From: CAVXWV01 sp963695415
GTDB taxonomy: Bacteria; Chloroflexota; Anaerolineae; Anaerolineales; UBA4823
Length of the DNA: 64,000 nucleotides
Direction of reading: 5' to 3'
NCBI GenBank assembly: GCA_963695415.1
Contig: CAVOGL010000023.1
Coordinates: 248,001-312,000 of the forward strand
Shown: piece by piece, positions 38,081 to 47,270 of the stretch
Position numbering within the stretch: the first letter of the stretch is position 1
Layout of the letters: each line of letters begins with the position of its first letter
The notes under the pieces: model-generated
What the model was told of the DNA's origin: nothing
Database searches by the model: none
Seen by the model: only the letters and a program-made list of their open reading frames with translations
Made by a program: the position numbers and the translations under genes

Positions 38081-39121
38081 TTACGGTTTAGCCAGCAGCC
38101 GTATAGCCGCCATCCCAAACAGGAATGGGAGCCAGAAGGTGATGCCGCGGTATACGAGGGTGATCGTTGCTGCGGCGCCTATGGGAACGCCCAGCGAAAT
38201 TAAAACCACCGGCATGGCGCCTTCCACCACCCCCAGACCAGCCGGTGTTGGAGAGACAAGGGTGAAGAGATAAGACAGGCTGAAGCTGGCGATGATCGTC
38301 CCGGGTGAAAATGGCACACTGAATGCATAAAACAGACACAGCAACACCAGGATCAATAAAACCTTGCTAAAGAAACTCAGTCCCACGGACAACACCACGT
38401 AGCCTTTCTGTGATCGCAATTCGTGCAATCCTTCAACCGCTTCATGCGCAAAGGAGCGCGCATTCTGCTCTGATAAGTACTCACGATGGATGAACACCTT
38501 CGAAATACGGTTAATCTTTCTGGTGAGCCACACCAGTGCGTTGGCGAGAGCCGTTTCGGAGCGCATTGCCAGGACAAACAGGATGAAAAGTACGACGGCA
38601 TACACCAGCAGGATTGCTGCAGCGACCAGCTCAGCGATATTCAGGTTGTTCCTGCGGATAAGCACGGCGAGACCAAAGCCGAGGATCATTAAAAACGAGA
38701 CATACTCGATTAAAGTGAATAACACACCAGCGATAGTGATTTTACCCCTGGGCAACTCGCGGCGGTGACCGTCACTGATAAATACTGCCATGCCGCTCAT
38801 GCCCACACCACTCGGGGCAACGATGTTGGAGAAAAAGCTGCCAGCAGAAAGCAGCACCAACCGCCAGCTGTGTTCCTCCATGCACAACCCGGCATACAGG
38901 GAACGGTACACAAGCCCGGTTGTGACCAGCCAAACTGCCTGGATGGCAACAGCCAGGAGGAGAAAACGCCAATCTCCCCTGCGCACCGAATCAGTGACGG
39001 CTTCGATCTCGGAAAACCTCGCCGCAATGAAGGCGATCCCCAGGAGGATCACCACCAGGATGATAGCCCTGCGCAAGGGCAGGATTTTATAAAAATAGGA
39101 TTCACGCCATTTTTTGATCAA
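38081..39121 (-). CDS. Lysylphosphatidylglycerol-synthase-type TM protein (flippase-like)
   Basis: 346-residue polytopic membrane protein of the LPG_synthase_TM/UPF0104 family (about eight TM). Family blocks: 'APSGVGMSGMAVFISDGHRRE' and near the end 'SYLFTLVSPTPAGLGVVEGAM' with the conserved Pro-Gly-Gly-type turn, then 'GAAATITLVYRGITFWLPFLFG'. It lacks the soluble LPG synthase domain, so it is not an aminoacyl transferase; such stand-alone proteins are thought to move or help move lipids. TTG start at 39121 with no clear ribosome binding site. Confidence 0.8.
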   Translation of the reverse strand: MIKKWRESYFYKILPLRRAIILVVILLGIAFIAARFSEIEAVTDSVRRGDWRFLLLAVAIQAVWLVTTGLVYRSLYAGLCMEEHSWRLVLLSAGSFFSNIVAPSGVGMSGMAVFISDGHRRELPRGKITIAGVLFTLIEYVSFLMILGFGLAVLIRRNNLNIAELVAAAILLVYAVVLFILFVLAMRSETALANALVWLTRKINRISKVFIHREYLSEQNARSFAHEAVEGLHELRSQKGYVVLSVGLSFFSKVLLILVLLCLFYAFSVPFSPGTIIASFSLSYLFTLVSPTPAGLGVVEGAMPVVLISLGVPIGAAATITLVYRGITFWLPFLFGMAAIRLLAKP

Positions 39122-39212
39122 GCGCGTAAATCCTATTGGTGATCTCTGTTGTCCCTAAATGGGATCATAGAAATTGCGGTTGGAGCGCTCCCTTTCGGGG
39201 CATCAACCGGGT

Positions 39213-39929
39213 TTAGCTCCTGCGCCTGCCGCCCATTCCCAAAAGTGCGGTGGCGTAATACAGGATTTGCATGATCGCAGTAATCAGTGCAGCAACGTAG
39301 GTCATCGCAGCTGCGTTGAGGACGTGATTAACACCGCCCATTTCATCATCTCCGACAATCAATCCACTTTCAACCAGAAGCTCTCTTGCCCTGCGTGAAG
39401 CATTTAGCTCAACTGGTAAAGTTGCCAGGGCAAATAAGGCGCCTACAGAGAATATGATCAAACCAATCCAGCCAAATTCAGGGGAGCGCAGGATGAAACC
39501 GACAAATATCAAAATCCAACCCAGGTACGAACCGATATTCACCGCTGGCACCATCGCAGCACGTAATTTCAGAGGGAAATAGCCTTCTTTATCCTGCATG
39601 GCATGCCCGAGTTCGTGGGCAGTGATCGCCAGTGCAGCCACGGAACTGCTGTTGTAAACACCCTCCGAAAGGCGCAGGACTTTCTTCCTTGGGTCGTAAT
39701 GGTCGCTCATTCTCCCGCGGATTCCCTCCAGATTGACATCGTATAACCCGCCTCGCTGGATCAGGCGCTGTGCTGCCTGCCCTCCGCTGATGCGGCTGCG
39801 TGCGGGAACCTGGCTCCATTTTCGATAGGCAGAATTGACATACCACTGCACCACCATCATCAAGATGAAGGCAGGCACCATAAAAATAAAATAATTGATA
39901 TTAAAGTACCCAAATCCAAGACCAGGCAC
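39213..39929 (-). CDS. Neutral zinc metallopeptidase, YugP type
   Basis: 238-residue membrane-bound zinc protease (Zn_peptidase_2). One TM near the N-terminus ('YFIFMVPAFILMMVVQWYV'), catalytic 'ALAITAHELGHAMQDKEGYF' with HExxH, then three TM helices. 'ALATLPVELNASRRARELL' is the usual family block after the helices. GTG start, with GGAG 9 bp upstream, 19 bp after the S41 protease stop; the pair is probably co-transcribed. Likely role in membrane protein quality control. Confidence 0.9.
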   Translation of the reverse strand: MPGLGFGYFNINYFIFMVPAFILMMVVQWYVNSAYRKWSQVPARSRISGGQAAQRLIQRGGLYDVNLEGIRGRMSDHYDPRKKVLRLSEGVYNSSSVAALAITAHELGHAMQDKEGYFPLKLRAAMVPAVNIGSYLGWILIFVGFILRSPEFGWIGLIIFSVGALFALATLPVELNASRRARELLVESGLIVGDDEMGGVNHVLNAAAMTYVAALITAIMQILYYATALLGMGGRRRS

Positions 39930-39947
39930 AATTAACTCCGTTTCGGT

Positions 39948-41273
39948 TTACTTCCCTAATAAAATTTCGATTGCTTTTTGCACCTGCGGGTCACTGGTGC
40001 TGAACGATTCGCTTGCCGGAAGCTCAATGATTACATCTGGTTCCAGACCTGCTTCGTGTATCGTGCGACCACTGGGTGTCAGCCACCGGGCGATGGTAAC
40101 GCGCACGGCTCCATGGTCATCCAAAAGAGGGCGGTAAGTTTGCACGGAACCTTTACCGAAGGAAGTGATCCCAACCAGCTCACCGCGGTCAAGGTCCTGG
40201 ATCGCGCCAGCTACGATCTCGGACGCGGAGGCGCTGCCTTCGTTGATCAATACGACCATGGGGATGTCCGTTGCCAGACCATTGCCTCTGGCTTCGAGGG
40301 ATCGACGTGAGCCGTCCCCAAACTCTTCATACATCAGCACGCCTTCTTTGATAAATTCTGATCCCACCTCGATGGCGGTATCCAGGAATCCTCCACCGTT
40401 ATTGCGCAGATCGAGTATCAACCCTTTGGGGTTTTCTGCCATCAATTCTTTGAGCGCATTACGCAGGTCTTTGCTGGTGTCCTCGCCGAAAGTATACAGG
40501 CGTACATAAGCGATCTCATTGTCCAGCATTTCAAAAGTTATGCTGGGGACAACGATGTTGGAGCGAGTGACGGTGACATCGAAGGGTTCTTCGATGCCTT
40601 CCCGCCGGACTGTGAGGATGACTTCACTGCCGCGGGGACCAAGCACTTTTTGACGTACACTCTCGCCATCCTTGCCATTCATATCTTCACCATCGACGGC
40701 GATGATCTGGTCGCCTGGTTTCAATCCAGCTTCTTCTGCAGGGGAACCAGGCATTGGGCTGATGATGGTCAAATATTCTCCAGTAATGTCAACCCAGGCG
40801 CCGATCCCTTCGTATTCCTGCCCGCGCAGCAAGTCTTCTGAGGATTGGAACTCTTCAGGGTTCAGGTAGGAGGTGTGCCGGTCACCCAGCGATTCCAACA
40901 TGCCCTTGATGGCACCGCGCATCATGGCGACATCATCGACCGGTTGGTCCACGAATTCTTCATGAACCAGATCCCAGGCTTGCCAAAACGCCCCGAAGAG
41001 TTCTTCGACCGGGACATCGGTTTGATCTACTGTTTCAAGCTCTGCCGCTGGATCATCGTTCTCACCTGGTGTCTGAATGCCGTTCTGTTCAACCTCAGGC
41101 AGTTCAAAACTTTCCAGCAGTGTGGGTAAATCGCTGGGTGTGCTGCCAGACATGATTTCCCGGTAGCTCGTTTGGAACAATCCACCCGCCGCAAAACCGG
41201 TCACACAGGCGGCGGACACAAATAACACAAACAAGACCACCACCCCAAATACCACTAAACCGCGATTCTTCAT
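39948..41273 (-). CDS. C-terminal processing protease, S41 family
   Basis: 441-residue CtpA-type serine protease. One N-terminal TM anchor ('GLVVFGVVVLFVLFVSAACV'), an N-terminal helical region, PDZ domain (about 150-235, 'GAWVDITGEYLTIISPMPGS'), and the catalytic core with Ser in 'LINEGSASASEIVAGA' and Lys in 'GITSFGKGSVQTYRPL'. The protease cuts proteins near the C-terminus outside the membrane. AAAGGA precedes the ATG. The region after the anchor is Pro/Glu/Thr rich. Confidence 0.93.
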   Translation of the reverse strand: MKNRGLVVFGVVVLFVLFVSAACVTGFAAGGLFQTSYREIMSGSTPSDLPTLLESFELPEVEQNGIQTPGENDDPAAELETVDQTDVPVEELFGAFWQAWDLVHEEFVDQPVDDVAMMRGAIKGMLESLGDRHTSYLNPEEFQSSEDLLRGQEYEGIGAWVDITGEYLTIISPMPGSPAEEAGLKPGDQIIAVDGEDMNGKDGESVRQKVLGPRGSEVILTVRREGIEEPFDVTVTRSNIVVPSITFEMLDNEIAYVRLYTFGEDTSKDLRNALKELMAENPKGLILDLRNNGGGFLDTAIEVGSEFIKEGVLMYEEFGDGSRRSLEARGNGLATDIPMVVLINEGSASASEIVAGAIQDLDRGELVGITSFGKGSVQTYRPLLDDHGAVRVTIARWLTPSGRTIHEAGLEPDVIIELPASESFSTSDPQVQKAIEILLGK

Positions 41274-41361
41274 GATTAAATTCCTTTATCCTGCATTACG
41301 ATCATGTCACCTAGATTATCACAATTCTATTAGAGGAATGTAAACAAAAAAATATAAAAGC

Positions 41362-42159
41362 TTAACCCGCCAGCCAACCTTCTATAAACTCCAGGAAATT
41401 TTCCGGCGTACTCACTCTCTCACTGTATTCGAGCAGGCTCAAGCTGTCGAGCGCGTAGTAGGGGTGGCAGGATGTGGGCAGAGCACCTCCGGGAGCCAGG
41501 GTTATGGAGCGGATGGTGGGACCAATCAGGTCGACGCTGGAGAGTTCTGGGACAAGGTTTTCGGTAGTTAACAACGTGTTCTCTGATGCCATCAACAACT
41601 CTTCATCCACTCCCTTATTCCCGCCGATGGTGGCATTGCCGTCAGGATCTGACTCGAGGGTGTGGATCACGGCAAAATCTGGGCGGATAGCCGGGAATGC
41701 CATCAGTGTTTCGCCATTATAAGGGTCAGTGATCGTTTTTACATCCGGTCTCAATTTGGGTAAATCGGTGCCCAGCCAGGCGCGCCCGGGCATGAAACCT
41801 ATCCTGGCAATCCCGGCACGCAAACCCATTGCCAGGCTGGTTTCAGTCTCCTCAATCACATCAATTTTGCCCCGGTTAGCAAAATAGGTAAACATAGGCG
41901 CAAGCCCGAATATTTCTAATCCAAAATAGCAGGTGCGCACACTGCTCACCATCCCGGCACCCACAAGCAAATCACTTTCCATGCCGGCAGTGAAGCAGAT
42001 CAAAGTTAAATTACTGGGTTCGCCATGTTCATAGAAACGTCGCAGAAGGGCTCGAACGAACGCCATCGGTCGGCGGTAGATGGTCATCCCGCCCAAAGCC
42101 AGCGAACTTCCTGACGAAACCAGGGCTGCTGCTTCATCAATGGTGGTTATTTTTTGCAT
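41362..42159 (-). CDS. Glutaconate-type CoA-transferase, subunit A only
   Basis: 265 residues of family I CoA-transferase, subunit A: 'SSGSSLALGGMTIYRRPMAF' near the N-terminus, 'ICFTAGMESDLLVGAG', 'SDPDGNATIGGNKGVDEELL', and 'LTTENLVPELSS'. In known enzymes the catalytic Glu sits in subunit B, normally the next gene; no subunit B is in the window. ATG 42159 overlaps the upstream stop (TAATG) with GGAG 5 bp before it; an in-frame ATG at 42171 is possible. It may pair with a distant subunit or act as a carrier protein. Confidence 0.75.
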   Translation of the reverse strand: MQKITTIDEAAALVSSGSSLALGGMTIYRRPMAFVRALLRRFYEHGEPSNLTLICFTAGMESDLLVGAGMVSSVRTCYFGLEIFGLAPMFTYFANRGKIDVIEETETSLAMGLRAGIARIGFMPGRAWLGTDLPKLRPDVKTITDPYNGETLMAFPAIRPDFAVIHTLESDPDGNATIGGNKGVDEELLMASENTLLTTENLVPELSSVDLIGPTIRSITLAPGGALPTSCHPYYALDSLSLLEYSERVSTPENFLEFIEGWLAG

Positions 42160-42806
42160 TATTTTCTCCATAGCTCCGGGAAAATTTCCGGCAGGTGGTG
42201 CAGATTTGGCACTGTGCGGTATGCGTCAGGATCATTGTGGTTGTTGGGGTTGACCAGTACGGTTATGATGCCCATGGCGCGTGCGGGAGCCAGGTTGCGT
42301 GGGAGATCATCGAAGAAAACGCAGTATTCAGGCTTACTCCCACCAATTATCTTCAATGCCTGCTTGAAATAGGCGCTGGAAGGCTTGGGGCTGAATCCGG
42401 TTTTTTGGATGTCAACAATACCTTCGAAACAGTCAAGTACGCCAAGGTGATGTAGCACGCGCCTGGCGTGGTTATCGTCTGCGTTAGTGCAGATCCATTT
42501 TGGCTGCGGCAGGCTCAGCAGCAGTGGGCGCAGTTCTGGGTCTGGTAGCAGAACATCCTCCAGGGGGATGTTGTGCACATATTCCAGGAATTCTTCGGTA
42601 TCAATCTGCCGGTGGATTTGCAGACCGCGCAGGGTGGTGCCGTAGGTTTCAAAATAATGCCTGCGCACGTTGTGCACATCCTCTGGCGCTATCCCAAGCT
42701 GCCGGGTCATGTATTCAGCCATTCGCACAGAGATCGCCATCCACAATCCGTTCGAAGGCGGGTAAATGGTTTCATCGAGGTCAAAGAGGAGTAATCGGTG
42801 CTGCAT
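42159..42806 (-). CDS. HAD-superfamily hydrolase, pyrimidine 5'-nucleotidase type
   Basis: HAD phosphatase of the SDT1/pyrimidine 5'-nucleotidase subgroup: motif I 'LLFDLDETIYPP' (nucleophile Asp), a helical cap, motif II 'WICTNADDNHARRVL', motif III Lys in the 'KPSSAYFK' block and motif IV 'CVFFDDLPRNL'. ATG 42806 gives the usual length of 215 aa; the in-frame start at 42950 would cross the divergent mutL start. It probably dephosphorylates pyrimidine nucleotides. Its stop overlaps the CoA-transferase start. Confidence 0.85.
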   Translation of the reverse strand: MQHRLLLFDLDETIYPPSNGLWMAISVRMAEYMTRQLGIAPEDVHNVRRHYFETYGTTLRGLQIHRQIDTEEFLEYVHNIPLEDVLLPDPELRPLLLSLPQPKWICTNADDNHARRVLHHLGVLDCFEGIVDIQKTGFSPKPSSAYFKQALKIIGGSKPEYCVFFDDLPRNLAPARAMGIITVLVNPNNHNDPDAYRTVPNLHHLPEIFPELWRK

Positions 42807-42842
42807 GGCAGTATTATAAAGGGTCATGAACTTACCCGAGGT

Positions 42843-42871
42843 TTGAGAATAGATATTATCCGATTTATAAT
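42843..42871 (+). promoter_or_regulatory. Sigma70-type promoter of mutL, leaderless
   Basis: TTGAGA (42843-42848), 17-bp spacer, TATAAT (42866-42871), then 6 bases and the mutL ATG at 42878. Transcription would start at or next to the A of the start codon, and no ribosome binding site is seen, so the mRNA is probably leaderless. Confidence 0.65.
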
Positions 42872-42877
42872 ACAAGC

Positions 42878-44699
42878 ATGAAGATTCACCTGCTTCCTCC
42901 GGAGGTGGCTTCCCAGATCGCCGCTGGTGAGGTGGTTGAGAGACCGGCATCAGTGGTCAAGGAGCTGCTTGAAAATTCTTTGGATTCAGGGGCTGCTTTC
43001 ATCGCGATCAGCGTCGAGGATGGTGGTCAGAAACTGGTAGAGGTGAGTGATAATGGTAGCGGTATCTCACAGGCAGACATCCACCTGGCGGTCGAACGAC
43101 ACGCCACCAGCAAGTTAACATGCGCTGAAGACCTGTTTAAAATTGCCTCGCTGGGTTTCCGAGGGGAAGCGCTGGCTTCGATCGGCTCGGTTTCCACGCT
43201 TGACCCTCACTTCCAGACCACCGGAAGCCGAAACGGGAGCACGCATCCGTGTTGATGGCGGTAAGATCGGGGTAGTCGAGTTGGCTGGCGCTCCTATCGG
43301 GACTGTGGTGCGCGTGGAAGACCTTTTTTATAATGTCCCTGCGCGCAGAAAATTCCTGAAACGCGACAGCACAGAGCGACGGGTAATCAGCGACCTGGTG
43401 ACACGTTATGCGCTCTCTTATGCTGAAGTCCGCATTCACCTTCGCCAGGAAAACCGCCTGTCCTTGCAAACCAGTGGTAATGGGGATCGGAGGGAAGTCC
43501 TGGCAGCTTTGTACGGGGTTGATGTCGCCCGGCAAATGCTTGAGGTCCTGGCGAATGAGGAAGGTATGGGTGTTACCGGTTTTATCAGCCCCACCTCGTT
43601 GACACGCTCAAACCGCCGTGAAATTACATTTTTTGTCAATGGTCGTCCGGTTCAGGATTTTGCCCTTGTAGCAGCCGTCATGAGGGCCTACCACACCTAT
43701 TTGATGACCGGGCGTTATCCGATTTCGATTTTATTCCTGGAGATACCGGCTGACGCCGTCGATGTCAATGTGCACCCAACCAAGGCGGAAGTCAGGTTCC
43801 GCGACCCAGACCGCATGTTCACCGGTGTGCAGCGTGCGGTGCGCCGCGCCCTGCTGGCTCACGCACCCGTGCCAGGCATCGATGCCCAGTTTTCGGGCAT
43901 GAACAATAAGCTACGCTGGTCAGGTGGACCAGTTTCTAATATGGGACAGCAAAACCGGGCAGTTTCCTGGGACAACGATTTCGACCGAATCCGGCAGCCA
44001 GATGGATCAGTTGGTCCAACTGAGTCTGGCGGTGCTTTCCAGGTGACCGGTCTGGCACCAGCCCGAGGGGATGACTCTGCACAGATCGCCTCGCCCATGG
44101 CGCGTACACCGATCCTGCGCCTTGTTGGTCAGATTGCCAATGCCTATATCGTCGCCGAAGGTCCTGACGGTCTCTACCTTGTTGACCAGCATGCCGCTCA
44201 CGAGCGAGTGCTTTACGAGCAGTTCATGACACAAAGTGCGTCGCACGAAACCACGGCACTACCTGCGCAGAATTTACTGCAGCCCGTCACGCTCGAACTT
44301 TCCTCCGCCGATGCCCTGCTTATCGAAGAACAGCTTCCACTGCTCACCCGATTTGGGTTCGGCGTGGAGGCTTTTGGTCTGAACACATTCCTGATCAGGG
44401 CTATTCCTGAGATGCTTTCGAAAGGTGACCCAAGGGATGGGCTGCGCGCCCTGGTCGAGGACTTTGAAGAGGATGAGACACCTTTGCAGTCTGAGACTGA
44501 AGCCCGGCTTGCGGCGCGGATTTGCAAACGCATGGCGGTCAAAGCAGGGCAACCCCTGTCGGCGAGTGAACAATCCAGTCTTATAAAGGACCTAGAGAAT
44601 TGCCAACAGCCGCGCACCTGTCCTCATGGACGACCAACCATGATCCACTTGCCGGTGGACCTGCTTGAGCGTCAATTTGGACGCCGAGGAGCGCGGTGA
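42878..44699 (+). CDS. mutL: DNA mismatch repair protein MutL (frameshifted)
   Basis: About 607-residue MutL. GHKL ATPase motifs: 'KELLENSLDSGA', 'VSDNGSGI', 'ATSKL' and 'GFRGEALASIGS'. One extra base at CC 43194-43195 breaks the frame; restored it reads 'SIGSVSRLTLTSRPPEAETGARIRV'. The C-terminal domain has the endonuclease motif DQHA-x2-E-x4-E as 'DQHAAHERVLYE' plus 'CPHGRPT', so this is the nicking type found in bacteria without MutH. mutS is not nearby. It overlaps the next gene by 4 bases (GTGA). Confidence 0.92.
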
Positions 44700-45766
44700 C
44701 TGAGAGCATGAAAGCGCTCTGGCTGGAAGATAACAGGCTTTCCATCAGGGAAGTGAGTGTACCCGTGCCAGCGCCCGGAGAGGCACTACTACGCGTGCGC
44801 ATGGCGGGGATCTGCGCCACCGATCTGGAACTGGTTAGAGGATACGGCTCAACCTCCGGGCATTCGTTTACCGGTATTATCGGGCACGAATTCGTCGCTG
44901 AGGTTGTTTCCGCACCAGGATATCCAGCCTGGATTGGTCGGCGTGTTGTCGGAGAGATCAATATTACTTGCGGCACATGTGTGATGTGCCGATCGGGTTT
45001 ATCGACGCACTGCGAGCGGCGTTCAACATTGGGTATAACAAACCGCCCGGGTGTGTTTGCTGAATACACTACACTGCCGCTCGAAAATTTACATCATGTA
45101 CCGGACGAGGTTCCGGATGAGAACGCCGTCTTCACCGAACCACTTGCGGCTGCCCTTGAAATTCTTGAACAGGTGAATGTCCGCCCACACGATAGGGTGT
45201 TGGTTTTGGGCGCTGGTCGCCTGGGGCAATTGGTTGCCCAGGTGCTTTCATTGACCGGTTGCGACCTGCGCGTAGCCGCTCGCTACGCCTCACAACAAGA
45301 GCTGCTCAAAGTCAGGGGTATCCGTGACATTCGCAGTGAGGATATTAAAGCTGGGGAATTCGACGTTGTTGTCGAAGCGACCGGATCTGCGAGCGGCTTT
45401 CAAACAGCCTGTCATGCGGTGCGCCCGAGAGGCATGTTGGTGCTCAAAAGCACTTACGCCGGCAGTATCACGGCGAACCTGTCCTCTCTGGTTGTTGATG
45501 AAGTGACGATTGTGGGTTCGCGCTGCGGTCCATTTCAACCAGCGCTACGCCTGCTTCAAGAGAGGCGCATTGAGCCGGCTGGAATAATTCAGGCTCAATA
45601 TCAACTGGCTGATTCGCTCAGAGCATTTGAAGAGGCAGGAACGCCCGGAGTTTTAAAGATCATCCTTGCTATTGGCGCTGCTGATGGCACTGCCGATGCT
45701 GCCAACAACATCAAAAATCAACCCTCGTCCACAACACTCCCTTCTCATGCGCGGGACAGCGTTTGA
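44696..45766 (+). CDS. Zinc-binding alcohol dehydrogenase (MDR family)
   Basis: 356-residue medium-chain dehydrogenase. Catalytic-zinc region 'GICATDLELVRGY' and 'GIIGHEFVAEVV'; structural zinc cysteines 'CGTCVMCRSGLSTHC'; NAD(P) fold 'VLVLGAGRLGQLVAQVL'. It resembles threonine/sorbitol dehydrogenase-like members; substrate unknown. GTG start overlaps the mutL stop and has GAGGAG just upstream. The C-terminal ~30 residues are Ala/Asn-rich and atypical. Confidence 0.85.
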   Translation: MTESMKALWLEDNRLSIREVSVPVPAPGEALLRVRMAGICATDLELVRGYGSTSGHSFTGIIGHEFVAEVVSAPGYPAWIGRRVVGEINITCGTCVMCRSGLSTHCERRSTLGITNRPGVFAEYTTLPLENLHHVPDEVPDENAVFTEPLAAALEILEQVNVRPHDRVLVLGAGRLGQLVAQVLSLTGCDLRVAARYASQQELLKVRGIRDIRSEDIKAGEFDVVVEATGSASGFQTACHAVRPRGMLVLKSTYAGSITANLSSLVVDEVTIVGSRCGPFQPALRLLQERRIEPAGIIQAQYQLADSLRAFEEAGTPGVLKIILAIGAADGTADAANNIKNQPSSTTLPSHARDSV

Positions 45767-45803
45767 AATTCCTCCCACGAACTTGAATTGAGTGAATGAG
45801 CCG

Positions 45804-47270
45804 ATGTTAGCAGCAATACGTTCAGTTCTCCTCAAGGAATGTGGTTTGGATATGACCCGCAGGATGCTGGTCGGTGTTTCCGGTGGTCCGGACAGCCTGT
45901 TCTTGCTGCATGTATTGTGGAAGCTTGGCGCGCAGCTTCTTGTTGCCCATATGGACCACCAGCTTCGACCTGAATCTGAGGAAGAGGCGCATGTGGTAGC
46001 AGGTCTCGCTGAACAGATGGGTTATCCTTTCATCCTGCATAGGGCTGCTGCTGATGAGTTGGGTTCCCAGGGAGCATCTTCATTCGAAGCAGCTGCGCGC
46101 AATGCTCGATACCGTTTCCTTTTTCGTGCAGCAGAGGAAAATGATGTCCAGGCTGTGGCAGTCGGTCATACTGCTGATGACCAGGTCGAGACCGTGCTGA
46201 TGCATTTCCTGCGCGGCGCGGGTACATCCGGTTTGCGCGGGATGGCTTACTGCACTCCTGCGCTTCAATGGGGGAGTGCAATCCCGCTGGTACGACCGCT
46301 GTTGGGGGTATGGCGGTCTGAAATCGAAGCTTATTTGGGAGAATACCAGCTGGTTCCGCTTGAGGATGCCAGCAACAAAGATGTCCGTTATTATCGAAAT
46401 TATCTTCGCCACGAAGTTATCCCGTTCCTGGAGGAATACCATGCCGGACTGCGCAAGCGTATCTGGCAGACTGCTGAGGTGATAAGTGAGGATCATGCAG
46501 CACTCGAATCGGTGGTTTCCAGGATATATGACAGCATAATTGTTGAGCGCGGGGAAGGTTTTATTTTGTTGTCCAATGCGCAATTCCTGTTACAACCAAC
46601 AGGAATACAGCGTGGGTTAGTGCGCCGGGCGATTGGCGCCTTGAGACCCGGATTGAGGGACGTTGGTTTTGATCATATTCAGTCGGTCCTGGATTTTGCT
46701 GCAGACCCAACGCGTTCTCGCCAGCGGGATCTCACCGCAGGTCTGAGAGTATTTTTGGATGAAGAGGTGCTCGGGATTGCTGATTGGAACGCTGAAGTGC
46801 CAGTCCGCCAGGTGGACATGAAGCCCTGGCGCTGGCTGCCGGCTGGTGTGGAGCAGGGGCTGGAATTGCCGGGTGAGACAATTCTGGCGGAGGGGGTTAC
46901 CTTATCGATCAATGTGGCAGGCGAGTTCGCTGATGCCAAAGCAGAAGGATTGAACAACACCGACCCTTTTATTGCCTGGTTGGATGCAGATGTGCTGCAG
47001 CCTCCCTTGTCTCTGCGCACGCGCTTGCCAGGTGACCGATTCCAACCTCTTGGCATGCAGGGACATTCGATGAAACTCGCGGATTTTATGATCAACACAA
47101 AGATGCCAGAACGGGTCCGGGACACCTGGCCTCTATTGGTGTCAAAAGGGGGGATTGTCTGGGTTCCGGGGTATCGCATTGCCCATCCTTACCGCATCAG
47201 CCCGGCAACAAGACGAATTCTCACTTTGCGATTCACAAAAACTTTGGAAATACGAAAAGGTATTTGCTAG
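45804..47270 (+). CDS. tilS: tRNA(Ile)-lysidine synthetase TilS
   Basis: About 488-residue TilS, which makes lysidine at position 34 of tRNA-Ile(CAU). PP-loop 'VGVSGGPDSLFLLHVLW', then 'LLVAHMDHQLRPES' and 'VGHTADDQVETVLMHFLRGAG' (family signature). The C-terminal domain has 'RLPGDRFQPLGMQGHSMKLADFMINTKMPE', typical of TilS. ATG 45804 preferred; GTG 45792 is also in frame. The last codon is followed directly by the MFS start (TAG-ATG). Confidence 0.93.
   Translation: MLAAIRSVLLKECGLDMTRRMLVGVSGGPDSLFLLHVLWKLGAQLLVAHMDHQLRPESEEEAHVVAGLAEQMGYPFILHRAAADELGSQGASSFEAAARNARYRFLFRAAEENDVQAVAVGHTADDQVETVLMHFLRGAGTSGLRGMAYCTPALQWGSAIPLVRPLLGVWRSEIEAYLGEYQLVPLEDASNKDVRYYRNYLRHEVIPFLEEYHAGLRKRIWQTAEVISEDHAALESVVSRIYDSIIVERGEGFILLSNAQFLLQPTGIQRGLVRRAIGALRPGLRDVGFDHIQSVLDFAADPTRSRQRDLTAGLRVFLDEEVLGIADWNAEVPVRQVDMKPWRWLPAGVEQGLELPGETILAEGVTLSINVAGEFADAKAEGLNNTDPFIAWLDADVLQPPLSLRTRLPGDRFQPLGMQGHSMKLADFMINTKMPERVRDTWPLLVSKGGIVWVPGYRIAHPYRISPATRRILTLRFTKTLEIRKGIC

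Noticed and set aside
42807..42877. Leaderless promoter for the HAD phosphatase on the minus strand
   Set aside because: TATAAT lies 6 bp before its ATG, but no acceptable -35 box is found at 16-18 bp; coincidence with the AT-rich divergent region is likely.
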